From positions 1-29,591 of IMG/VR virus record IMGVR_UViG_3300029309_000235: a stretch of 29,591 nt of DNA. One strand, written 5' to 3'. The stretch is from a virus. Below the pieces are notes generated by a model, which was not told where the DNA came from, did not search any database, and worked only from the letters and a program-made list of their open reading frames with translations. Positions 21,749 to 29,126 of this stretch are shown here, piece after piece. The number at the start of each line of letters is the position of its first letter. Position 1 is the stretch's first letter. The position numbers and the translations under genes are program-made.

Positions 21749-22600
21749 TTATATGATCTGAGCAAACAGCTCAGCGATTTTATCAATATCAGTTTTAAAA
21801 TTTTTTCGCTTGTCGTCGTCTTCACTGTCCTCATCGTCACCGTATGCTTTCGGCATATCTTCGGTTGAGTCCTCTTCGCTGTCTTCGAGGTCTTTCTCTT
21901 CGTCCTCTTCGTCTTCCTCTTTGCGGCGATCAAGCGCCTCCTCTTCCATGTCCTCCATATCTTCCATTTCTTCTTTGGCCTTGGCAAAGGAGATCACGAT
22001 CTTATCGTCCTCTTCGCTGATCTCTAGAATGTGCTTGATGCGCATTTCAGGAAGAGTCAGAAGCTCAGATCGGATCATATTGCGGATCTCGTGGAGCATG
22101 GTGCTTTTAAATTCATTGAATTCTTTTTGTGTGATCATTGTGGCCTCACCATTTGCGGGTATTGTGACGATCGATACTTCGAGCAACTCAGCGCTCTTAA
22201 AAAATTGGCCGCTCTTACCGTAATAGGGGTTGTCTTTGGGCAGTTCAGCCCTAAGCGCACTTTGCAAAGGCTGAAAGCCCACAGAAACCGCGTTCATAAA
22301 GCCTTTTTGTGTCTTCCTTGCAACCTCGGCGGCTCGTGGATCGTCCATGTCAAACTCAACATCAATAACAAGCTGATCGTTCTTGACTTGTACCTGACCC
22401 CGCCCGATCGGCAGCTGTGAGCTATCGTGATTCAGCAATACGATCGGGTTCTTGTTGTACGCATCAAGTGTCCACCCTTTCTGATCTATGATATCACCAT
22501 AGCGATCAGGGGTAGCGGTTGACGCAACAAATGAGACTTTAGAAGGCTCAGCTTCTGCTGTCTGCTCTTGTCTTTTGACTATGTAATGTACTTTATTCAT
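21749..22600 (-). CDS. Prohead protease (HK97 gp4-like, S78)
   Basis: A 283-residue protein. The first 160 residues are a herpes/HK97-type serine protease: STATPDRYGDIID, LLNHD with catalytic H58, PIGRGQV, NAVSVGF with catalytic S106, and AELLEVSIVTIPAN. The C-terminal part is extraordinary, with about 70 residues of mostly Asp/Glu interspersed with Lys/Arg (about 195-265). It would act inside the prohead on the capsid delta domain and then be removed. The acidic tail may act as internal scaffold or packaging guide. It is the first gene after the inverted cassette and may have its own promoter. Confidence 0.9.
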   Translation of the reverse strand: MNKVHYIVKRQEQTAEAEPSKVSFVASTATPDRYGDIIDQKGWTLDAYNKNPIVLLNHDSSQLPIGRGQVQVKNDQLVIDVEFDMDDPRAAEVARKTQKGFMNAVSVGFQPLQSALRAELPKDNPYYGKSGQFFKSAELLEVSIVTIPANGEATMITQKEFNEFKSTMLHEIRNMIRSELLTLPEMRIKHILEISEEDDKIVISFAKAKEEMEDMEDMEEEALDRRKEEDEEDEEKDLEDSEEDSTEDMPKAYGDDEDSEDDDKRKNFKTDIDKIAELFAQII

Positions 22601-22614
22601 ACGATCCTCAACTC

Positions 22615-22643
22615 TATATACTACAGAAATGCAAATATTACAA
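22615..22643 (-). promoter_or_regulatory. Possible leftward promoter before protease
   Basis: Minus strand TTGTAA, 17 bases, TATATA lies 15 bases before the protease ATG. The match is moderate. Because the two plus-strand genes break the leftward operon here, a fresh promoter for capsid genes would make sense. Confidence 0.4.
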
Positions 22644-22679
22644 GAATGATATTTATTTTGATTTTTTTTATATATAAAC

Positions 22680-22708
22680 TTGCAATGTATAAAAGACCGG
22701 TTTATAAT
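22680..22708 (+). promoter_or_regulatory. Sigma-70 promoter P3 (plus strand)
   Basis: TTGCAA, 17 bases, TATAAT, preceded by an AT-rich UP-like stretch (22650-22679). About 47 bases are the same as P1 at 2981-3009 except one base, and the downstream leader is the same as P2. It drives two small genes against the direction of the late operon. Confidence 0.85.
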
Positions 22709-22740
22709 AGAGTATAACCAATGAGCAACAGGAGAACACC

Positions 22741-23052
22741 ATGAATGTAAGATACCAATACAATGACGATCTAAGCTGTGATGATCACGATATTATTGAT
22801 GAAGTTCATTATTGGCTAAGAGCAGCTTACAGTGAGATCAGTATCCATAAGGATGATTACTTTAGCATGTATTATGTAGAGGCATTCTGTTTTCAAAAGA
22901 TGAGATACCAAGAAATAGAATATTACACATATTCAGAAGCCAAAAAACAAGCATCTTTGATGAAAAAAGCTACCTTTGAGGATATTACCAAAGTCAACAT
23001 GCTCATTAAAACCAGCGGCTGGTTTGAACAAAACCAATCTCAACTATCGTAA
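22741..23052 (+). CDS. Acidic small protein in inverted cassette (moron)
   Basis: A 103-residue protein, the first gene behind P3, with an AACAGGAGAACACC leader. It is acidic and aromatic (YNDDLSCDDHDIIDEVHYW, DDYFSMYYVEAF, YQEIEYYTYSE), helical, and without known motif. It is transcribed against the surrounding head genes from its own promoter, the usual layout of phage morons such as anti-CRISPR, anti-restriction or exclusion genes. The acidic surface would suit a DNA mimic, but that is speculation. No family is recognised. Confidence 0.75.
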   Translation: MNVRYQYNDDLSCDDHDIIDEVHYWLRAAYSEISIHKDDYFSMYYVEAFCFQKMRYQEIEYYTYSEAKKQASLMKKATFEDITKVNMLIKTSGWFEQNQSQLS

Positions 23053-23062
23053 TCAACCACCA

Positions 23063-23078
23063 GCCCTCGAAAGGGGGC
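23063..23078 (+). promoter_or_regulatory. GNRA-loop hairpin in inverted cassette
   Basis: GCCCTC-GAAA-GGGGGC forms a 6-bp stem (one T-G pair) with a GAAA loop, flanked by CCA and ACCACCCAACAGGAG. It is homologous to 3895-3908 but with a longer stem that keeps pairing, which suggests the structure is selected. Confidence 0.65.
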
Positions 23079-23099
23079 ACCACCCAACAGGAGCAAATC

Positions 23100-23393
23100 A
23101 TGAACAACCTATATCAATCCCTCAACACATTTATGAGCGAGGCAGACGCAGCATATCAATCACACGATCACCCTGAGCTTAACGAGGCATTTGATCACCT
23201 TAATGCTCTGTATGAAAGGCTCAGCGATGAGCACGATCAGACAACAACAGCACCGCCCACAAAGCTGGTATTGATTACTTATCAGAGCTACAAAGAAGAG
23301 GTTATACCGTACAGCATAGAGGCGCTTGACTTTGTTGCTGCTCATCACGATTGTATTGACAGCATCAGAATAGTTGAGTTAAGAAACCTATAA
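23100..23393 (+). CDS. Second small protein of inverted cassette
   Basis: A 97-residue protein. The N-terminal half is an acidic helical hairpin (SLNTFMSEADAAYQSHDHPELNEAFDHL is the visible pattern, split by DHPE). The C-terminal half is a small alpha/beta part (LVLITYQSYKEEVIPYSIEALDF...SIRIVELRNL). AACAGGAGCAAATC precedes ATG, and the GNRA hairpin lies in the gap to the first gene. It is co-transcribed from P3. No family is recognised; candidate accessory or anti-defence factor by context. Confidence 0.7.
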   Translation: MNNLYQSLNTFMSEADAAYQSHDHPELNEAFDHLNALYERLSDEHDQTTTAPPTKLVLITYQSYKEEVIPYSIEALDFVAAHHDCIDSIRIVELRNL

Positions 23394-23407
23394 TAAGACT
23401 TGTTTAC

Positions 23408-23455
23408 ATGCGATCGGGCAGTGGGTCGAGAAGGATTGTCGCTGTCTGGTCGCAT
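23408..23455 (+). terminator. 17-bp stem-loop at convergent junction
   Basis: In plus-strand RNA, 23408-23424 pairs with 23439-23455 over 17 continuous pairs, five of them G-U, with a 14-base loop. It lies between the convergent ends of the inverted cassette (stop 23391-23393) and the MuF gene (stop 23458). There is no T-tract. On the minus strand the G-U pairs become A-C mismatches, so the fold belongs to the plus transcript, probably as terminator or 3'-end protector. Confidence 0.4.
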
Positions 23456-23457
23456 CG

Positions 23458-24585
23458 TTACAGATCTGTCTTACCATCAATAACGGGTACAATGGTACAG
23501 CGGCAGTTTACATCAAGCGATGGATCGCCGAAGTTGGCAGGGATGGGGCTGGTATATCCTTCGCTCTCAAACTCCTCATTGACCCCCACAATCACACCGT
23601 CAAGATCGGCATGTGCTTCTCTTACTTTTGCATCCCTTGAGCTAAGCCACTGCTTCTGAATGTTGATCCCTGCTGTAGCTGCTTGTCGATAGGCTTGATC
23701 CGTTGAAGCATTGAGTGCTTTGGTGCTTTCGGTTCTTGCTATTCTCAGCGCTCTATCTTGAGAGAATGCAAGAGAGCCAGATAAACTGCTTGCTATATCG
23801 GGCACGCTTGCACCTGCCACGAGGCCCCGCTGAATGATTGACTCCACGCTTTTAACAGTGGTATTTGTCATTTCTTGCGCAGCTCTATCCGACAGCTGCA
23901 CAGCAAGATCACGACGACCGAAGACCAGATCAAGCGGCCTAGCTACATCAGCAATTCGGAAGACCCGATCCAGCTCTGCGTTTCCGGTCAGCATAAACCA
24001 TTTAACAAACTCACCCTGATAACCTTGTTTCAGCAGTCTTAACTCTTCTGCTTTCTGCGCCCGTACCACATCAAGCAAGCCCTGCTCACTGTTCTCTTCG
24101 ACTATTCGCACAAAGCGCCTTCTTGCGCCCCTTAAATAGCCATTTACGCGCCTTTTAATGCCCTCTTCTGCTTTGCGCTGTGATCGCTCAACCCAAGCAT
24201 GCCACATGTCCGCCCGCTCTTCTGGAGTAAATGACCGATCTTCTTTATCGAGTTTGCGCTTTAACTCGTTGAGGACTTGCTTCATCCTGCTCTCACCGAT
24301 CACGCTTACCCCGTACCATTTGATTTGAGCCACAAGGCCCGCAACGGTGGACAGGTTGATCGGGTGATCTCTGTCTCTGAATTGCGCCCCGTCGCCCTCG
24401 TGCCTAGCGATCCAAGCTTCTCTAAGCCTTATGGCGTTCTCTTCTGATTCTGATGTGGGTACACCGTTGTTTTTTACTATTGGCGTGAGTCTTCGATATT
24501 GGTCATTGCCTCGTATGTTTCCGCCAGCTCTCCAGATCTTAGGGTACTCTTCTTTAAGCTTTGCTGCATAAGTAGGGTCGAACAA
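23458..24585 (-). CDS. MuF-like head morphogenesis protein
   Basis: About 375 residues from a TTG at 24585. The C-terminal half holds a phage Mu gpF-like domain: RIARTESTKALNASTDQAYRQ, then WLSSRDAKVREAHADLDG and the final DVNCRCTIVP. The N-terminal half (DPTYAAKLKEEYPKIWRAGGNIRGN...) is a separate conserved-looking region. The reading frame and what looks like conserved sequence (FPKRGDDLKVSLRNSQWK) continue upstream past the TTG to the A10 run at the end of the portal gene, with no usable ATG, GTG or TTG there. The protein is therefore probably made largely as a portal fusion by -1 frameshift. MuF proteins join the portal and enter the head. Confidence 0.8.
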   Translation of the reverse strand: MFDPTYAAKLKEEYPKIWRAGGNIRGNDQYRRLTPIVKNNGVPTSESEENAIRLREAWIARHEGDGAQFRDRDHPINLSTVAGLVAQIKWYGVSVIGESRMKQVLNELKRKLDKEDRSFTPEERADMWHAWVERSQRKAEEGIKRRVNGYLRGARRRFVRIVEENSEQGLLDVVRAQKAEELRLLKQGYQGEFVKWFMLTGNAELDRVFRIADVARPLDLVFGRRDLAVQLSDRAAQEMTNTTVKSVESIIQRGLVAGASVPDIASSLSGSLAFSQDRALRIARTESTKALNASTDQAYRQAATAGINIQKQWLSSRDAKVREAHADLDGVIVGVNEEFESEGYTSPIPANFGDPSLDVNCRCTIVPVIDGKTDL

Positions 24586-24644
24586 TTTCCACTGTGAGTT
24601 CCTAAGGCTGACTTTGAGATCGTCGCCTCGCTTGGGGAAATTGG

Positions 24645-26705
24645 TTATCTCAGAATTTTTTTTTTCGGTTGAAGGCTCAGGTAAACTGGCGACAAAGCTG
24701 GAGCATCTTGCCCGAGCTTGTCGTAGTATCTAGAGATCACACGATAGGCTCGCTCACGCTCCTCTTCAGTGATTGCTAACCTGCCGTCTGCGCCATTAAG
24801 TAGATCGACCGCCCGGCTGAGCAGATCCTGATAGACCACAAGGCGCCCTTTTTCAGGCGCTGCATTTGTGGGATCCTGTGGGTCTTCTCGCCTTGCAATA
24901 AGCAACAAGTAACCGTCTAACATTTGATCCTGTTCTGGATTATAGAGCGCATGTGCTTCTCTGTATCGCTCCCAGTTTGGGGGAGAGCCAAGAACAGATC
25001 GCCGGATGTCCTCGTGGCTTTGTTGCTGTGGGTTACCTGCATCTTTGCTCACTTCAAGATCCGCATATTCGGCATCGTAAACCCTAGAATGATCAACAAT
25101 ATATAGCCGCTCTTCGCTGCTCATCGGGTGATCTTTGGGTAGCAGATCTGTGTCGTGTTTGCCTGAGCGATACCGCCCGTTTCTAAGCGCATAAAGAAAG
25201 CTGTTGACTCTAGCCATAGCCCACTGTTGCGCACTGTTAACAGAAGGCCGCACAGATGCAGGGTTGTTTTCATAAGCGCCTAAGCCTCGATGGTAAGACA
25301 CAGCTAAATAATTGCTGTTCGTTAGCTTCTTAGCTTTGTTGTTCCCGTGCTCCTCATTGTGCTCTTTTGCTTTGCGCTTGAGTGCGGTCTGTGTTCCCTC
25401 TGGCAGGTCGTTCATCGCCGATCTTGCGTTTGACTTGTCGCCATAATCAACCGCCTTAAAAATGGCGCTCAGCATCCTTACATTGTCGTCCTCTTCTTGT
25501 CCGATGTCCGCCGGATCAGGTTGTACGCTTGGAAAATCAAGACCTTCTGCGGCATATGCTGCTTGAGGATCGATACCGTTGAGGATGTGCAATTGTACCC
25601 TGTTGAGCTGTTCTGTTCTCACGCTTTGCAAAGCTTCTACCCCGCTGTAGTCGTGTTCTATTCTATAGTCAGGGTTAAATCGTTGAGCGATCAGGGTCAA
25701 CAACTCACCTAGCTGCTTACCTTTCTTGATCTGATTCGTCCAGTAGTTGATCGCCTGTTGTCGGCTTGTGGCATAGTTCGCAGCTGGTAAACCGAGCACT
25801 GTTGGCGGCACACCCATAACTGCGGATATAGACTCTCTAGCCATGCGTCTTGATGCTTCGAATTCCATTTCACGCGGTGACAGTTGCAGTTCTCTAACTT
25901 CTACCTGTCCACTGAGCACAAGAGCACCACCTTCTGATGCTAGCCCGCTGTACTGATCCGCAATTTGTCGCCTTGTTTCAGAGGGCCAAATGTCCCCGTC
26001 TTCTTTTGGGTAGAGCAGAATATCGGGCCGCCCTTTTGCACTTGCGTCTGATGCTAGCTTTTGAGCGTTCAGGTCTGCATCGATCTCCCTGCTTAGGGCC
26101 TCAACAGCGCCGCAACCATAGACAGATTGAGCGCCCTTAGCATAGCTGTAGTTCTTGCCATGTATCACCCGCTCAGGAGGATAGAGGACTACTGAGCCGC
26201 TGCTGTTGTGTTCGTATCCAGTGATGCCCATCTTTGGATCTGTGACGATCCTAACCTCATCGGGATGCAATCTAACCAGCGACAAAGGCCGATTGTCACG
26301 AGGCCCAAGAAGCAAAATGTAACAGTTACCCGCCAGCATCAAATCTGTTAGCAGTGACTCCCTAAGCATGAAACCGCTTTCTTTGCTGTTGGGCTGGTCG
26401 AGCAGGTCGAGCACATCCGACTCAGCGATCTCTTCAGTGTTTGCGCCTCGCCCTTTGAGTAACTTGATCGGCAGTGCTGCGAGATCCTGAGCGCTTCGCT
26501 TAGCTGCGGCATGTGTATATCCGTGAATGCCATATGCGGCCAATGATGCGCCTTGTGAGTAGGTAGGTCGAACTCCAGCAGGAGCGGCCCAAGCAGCGCC
26601 CCTATTTTCTTCTTTGGGTCTTGCTACGGGTTGAGCGTAAGATTTTCCCGTGATCGCATCCCACAAGCGCAAAAAATAACCTTGTCTCTTTTCTAGATCT
26701 GACAT
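24645..26705 (-). CDS. Portal protein with C-terminal extension
   Basis: A 686-residue protein starting at ATG 26705 (AGAGG upstream; an in-frame GTG at 26711 is less likely). Residues to about 420 match HK97-type portals: AAAKRSAQDLAALPIKLL, ESGFMLRESLLTDLMLAGNCYILLLG, VIHGKNYS, SAVMGVPPTVLGL and YATSRQQAINYWTNQI. The rest is an extension with ALKRKAKEHNEEHG, VRPSVNSAQQWAMARVNSFL and a Lys-rich end, a region I associate with phage portal/MuF proteins. The last codons are an A10 run (24656-24665) before TAA. A -1 slip there would give a fusion of about 1,082 residues with MuF. Confidence 0.9.
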   Translation of the reverse strand: MSDLEKRQGYFLRLWDAITGKSYAQPVARPKEENRGAAWAAPAGVRPTYSQGASLAAYGIHGYTHAAAKRSAQDLAALPIKLLKGRGANTEEIAESDVLDLLDQPNSKESGFMLRESLLTDLMLAGNCYILLLGPRDNRPLSLVRLHPDEVRIVTDPKMGITGYEHNSSGSVVLYPPERVIHGKNYSYAKGAQSVYGCGAVEALSREIDADLNAQKLASDASAKGRPDILLYPKEDGDIWPSETRRQIADQYSGLASEGGALVLSGQVEVRELQLSPREMEFEASRRMARESISAVMGVPPTVLGLPAANYATSRQQAINYWTNQIKKGKQLGELLTLIAQRFNPDYRIEHDYSGVEALQSVRTEQLNRVQLHILNGIDPQAAYAAEGLDFPSVQPDPADIGQEEDDNVRMLSAIFKAVDYGDKSNARSAMNDLPEGTQTALKRKAKEHNEEHGNNKAKKLTNSNYLAVSYHRGLGAYENNPASVRPSVNSAQQWAMARVNSFLYALRNGRYRSGKHDTDLLPKDHPMSSEERLYIVDHSRVYDAEYADLEVSKDAGNPQQQSHEDIRRSVLGSPPNWERYREAHALYNPEQDQMLDGYLLLIARREDPQDPTNAAPEKGRLVVYQDLLSRAVDLLNGADGRLAITEEERERAYRVISRYYDKLGQDAPALSPVYLSLQPKKKILR
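24656..24665 (-). other. A10 slippery run joining portal and MuF frames
   Basis: On the minus strand ten A in a row are read as AAA AAA AAA ATT in the portal frame and contain the canonical A AAA AAA heptamer. The -1 frame is open from here to the end of MuF. Runs of this length also allow RNA polymerase slippage. A homopolymer sequencing error is the other explanation: A11 in place of A10 would fuse the genes outright. Confidence 0.7.
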
Positions 26706-26749
26706 AATCACCTCTTTGAGCGTAATATATCACAGATTGATCTTGCTTG

Positions 26750-28234
26750 TTATCTATGGGCCAAAAATCGCTTATACTGCATGATCTGATAGCGCAAAGC
26801 ATCAAGCGCATGATCGTATTTCTTGATCGGTTTGTCCTGTTTGCTTTTCTGATCCCACTTATACAGCTTAAGCTCTTTGATTAAGTTCCTACATTTCGGT
26901 TTTATGAGGAGCCTTACTTTGCCCTCAAGATCAGGAGCAAAAAACTCTTTGACTTGGTTGATCCCCTCCACCACTCCGAAATGCTTTGGCGCTGCTAGCG
27001 TTCTCAGGTCAAGTTCTCGCGCCAATGTGAGCCGCCCGTCACGACTCTCAGGATCTGCTACAGTCCAGTCGAAATCCTGCCCCTTTGAGCGCCTCAAGAT
27101 CTCCCTGCCGCTTTCCAGTGTGGTCTTTTCTGTCCAGTACAGCTCATCATAAACAATAAGCACCGGATCGGCAGCAAGATAACCAGCTGGAGCCTCAGCA
27201 AACCACAAGCAGCAAAACGGGTGTGATGTCCCAAAGTCGATCGATCTAAATCTGCGCCAATGATCCGGTAACTTTTCGAGCTTTGTAATGTGGCGATCTG
27301 GTCTGAATTCCGAATAGATGAGTCCGGTCTGCGCTGCAAACTCACCGAATAGCCTAGACTGCTGTGCCTCTTCGCTTAGGTGGCCCACAGCCCGCCGCAT
27401 CTTAACACTTGATATATACGGGTTATCAAGCCCTGAGATCTGAACACGTGCAAACCCTGCGGGCGGTTTTTCGACAAAGCGATCAAACATCCAGCTTAGG
27501 CCCTTAAGCGGGGTAGCGGTCACAATAACCCGCCCCCGCTGATCCACGGTACGAAGGATCGACTCCTCAAAGACCGGCTCAGGCGGCTCCTCATCCAGCC
27601 AAACCATCGACACGCTGCCGCCTTGCCAGCTCTCCCTGCCAGCGTCACAAGACATGGACACGATCCGTCCTTTGTTGGGCAAAATGGCGACCGCTCGATC
27701 TTGTGAGTTCCACCTTGTCCGCTTTGTGTTCTTGGGCAGGAATAGATCCAGCTTCGGCCGCATGTATTCAAGCCCGTCCTTGTAGCTCAAAGAACCACAC
27801 CAAACAGTCGAAGGTCGATCAGGGATAAGATCGGGCGGTATTTCATTGAGTGTGATCCAGTCCATAACCCACCGTTCATCCTTACCCGCTGCGAATGCTA
27901 CAGCCAATTGCGCTCCCATGTGACTTTTGCCGGATCTATTTCCCCCGCTGATCAGTGTCGCCTCATCGGCTAGAGATTTGATTGCTTCTTTCTGAGAAGT
28001 CCGTTCTTCGGTGATGTCGCAATGATCACACCGATAAAGTCCCGCGCTTATTTTGTGCATCTTACGACCGCACCCGCGCAAACGCGGGCTTTTATCGCTC
28101 AAGCCATCCCAACGACAGCAGAATGGTTCCCAAAGACGCCCCGCTGAAAGAGGATAGGCTTTTATGTAGGCAAGTAGCTCCTGTCGTAGTGTTAGCGACT
28201 TTTCCAGCTTTGTTCGATCTGATGTGGTGCTCAT
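26750..28234 (-). CDS. Terminase large subunit
   Basis: 494 residues from ATG 28234 (ATGA overlap with the GNAT gene; in-frame ATG 28249 with AGGTGA is possible). Numbered from 28234: Walker A GGNRSGKS (97-104), Walker B VWLDEEPP (211-218), coupling motif TATP, and nuclease acidic residues in SIDFG, VADPES and DHALDAL (D333, D394, D474/D478). This ATPase/nuclease packages DNA. An unusual N-terminal Cys cluster (C39, C40, C55, C69, C72) resembles a zinc ribbon. The 44-base gap to the portal gene holds only its ribosome site. Confidence 0.93.
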   Translation of the reverse strand: MSTTSDRTKLEKSLTLRQELLAYIKAYPLSAGRLWEPFCCRWDGLSDKSPRLRGCGRKMHKISAGLYRCDHCDITEERTSQKEAIKSLADEATLISGGNRSGKSHMGAQLAVAFAAGKDERWVMDWITLNEIPPDLIPDRPSTVWCGSLSYKDGLEYMRPKLDLFLPKNTKRTRWNSQDRAVAILPNKGRIVSMSCDAGRESWQGGSVSMVWLDEEPPEPVFEESILRTVDQRGRVIVTATPLKGLSWMFDRFVEKPPAGFARVQISGLDNPYISSVKMRRAVGHLSEEAQQSRLFGEFAAQTGLIYSEFRPDRHITKLEKLPDHWRRFRSIDFGTSHPFCCLWFAEAPAGYLAADPVLIVYDELYWTEKTTLESGREILRRSKGQDFDWTVADPESRDGRLTLARELDLRTLAAPKHFGVVEGINQVKEFFAPDLEGKVRLLIKPKCRNLIKELKLYKWDQKSKQDKPIKKYDHALDALRYQIMQYKRFLAHR

Positions 28235-28692
28235 AAGAGTTTGACCCATCTCACCTTGTCTATTTCTGGAAATAAGCCACTTTGTCGGGGTCTACTTTTA
28301 CAAGACCAGCTGCGCCCTTTTGTGTGTCCGTCTATCTCCCAGCCAGAAGCCTTTAAGCTGATCCCTGCCTCTGTATGCAAAATATATGTATAGATTCGTT
28401 TATATCCCAGCTCTCTAGCTATCCTAGCAGCGCGAGAATATACAAATGAACACGCGTTTTTATGGTCTCCATTAATACACAGTCTAGTTACCTCCAAAGA
28501 AAAACCATCCTGTAGTACCCTTGATACTGGCCTACCTATTTGCGCCACGCCTATAATTTTATTTTTGTCTGTTACATTGGCAATAGCAAGACGAAAAACA
28601 TCCCCATGCGATCCTTTCTTGTGGTGTCTGTGATGATCTTCAATAAACTTCTTTGCCTCTTTTTGTGTCATTGGTACAGTAACATAATGCAT
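28231..28692 (-). CDS. XF1762/Mom-like GNAT protein
   Basis: A 153-residue protein beginning MHYVTVPMTQKEAKKFIEDH with HHRHH, then IGVAQIGRPVSR, LEVTRLCING, NACSFVYSRAARIARELGY and ILHTEAGISLKASGW. This pattern is that of the XF1762 family, a GNAT-fold group related to phage Mu Mom, which adds a modified group to adenine in DNA. It forms a TAATG overlap with the small terminase and ATGA with the large terminase, so it is co-expressed with packaging. It may modify phage DNA to resist restriction, perhaps with the methyltransferase. Substrate not shown. Confidence 0.8.
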   Translation of the reverse strand: MHYVTVPMTQKEAKKFIEDHHRHHKKGSHGDVFRLAIANVTDKNKIIGVAQIGRPVSRVLQDGFSLEVTRLCINGDHKNACSFVYSRAARIARELGYKRIYTYILHTEAGISLKASGWEIDGHTKGRSWSCKSRPRQSGLFPEIDKVRWVKLL

Positions 28693-29126
28693 TATTCATC
28701 CAAATCGATCACAGGATCGGCAATAAAATTTTCTAGCTCAAGATCTGTCTCTTTGACCTGCTGAATGAGCTGTGTGATGCTCGCTTCTTTTGCGTCAATC
28801 TGCACAATGACCTCCGGCTCTTGTTTTGCGTGGTATTTGTGGCGGCGCTCCATAATCCAAGCTGAAGCCTGCCATGTTCCCTCCTTAGCGGCCTTCTGAA
28901 TGATTGCCATATTGACCAGAGCGCTCTTTGCAATTGCCTTTTCAATTGCTTGTAAAAACTGAAAGTAAATTCCCTCATTCTCGCGGCGACCTCTGTTCAT
29001 CCAGTTATAAAAAGTCTTCTGCTCAATCCCTGCATATTTTGACGCAAGCTCGATCGTCATTCCCAGCTGTAGCGCCTCGATGATCATTGCCTGTCTTTGT
29101 GGGTTTAGCTTTGTTCGTCTAGACAT
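28692..29126 (-). CDS. Terminase small subunit
   Basis: A 144-residue complete copy. The N-terminal helix-turn-helix (LASKYAGIEQKTFYNWMNRG, about residues 28-47) is followed by a helical oligomerisation region (QAIEKAIAKSALVNMAIIQKAA) and WIMERRHKYHAKQ, then an acidic tail. It recognises the packaging site and hands DNA to the large subunit two genes downstream. The start is inside the methyltransferase end (22-bp overlap) and its stop shares an A with the next ATG. The first 54 residues are identical to the left-edge fragment. Confidence 0.85.
   Translation of the reverse strand: MSRRTKLNPQRQAMIIEALQLGMTIELASKYAGIEQKTFYNWMNRGRRENEGIYFQFLQAIEKAIAKSALVNMAIIQKAAKEGTWQASAWIMERRHKYHAKQEPEVIVQIDAKEASITQLIQQVKETDLELENFIADPVIDLDE

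Noticed and set aside
21730-21987. Lys/Arg-rich 85-codon minus-strand frame
   Set aside because: It is another reading of the acidic protease tail, with no ribosome site, and overlaps the protease completely.
21810-22223. Plus-strand Ser-rich open frame of 137 codons
   Set aside because: It is the mirror image of the Asp/Glu-rich protease tail; the repetitive codons keep the opposite strand open. There is no ribosome site.
22976-23176. 66-codon plus-strand frame bridging the two cassette genes
   Set aside because: It overlaps both better-supported genes, runs through the GNRA hairpin and has no ribosome site.
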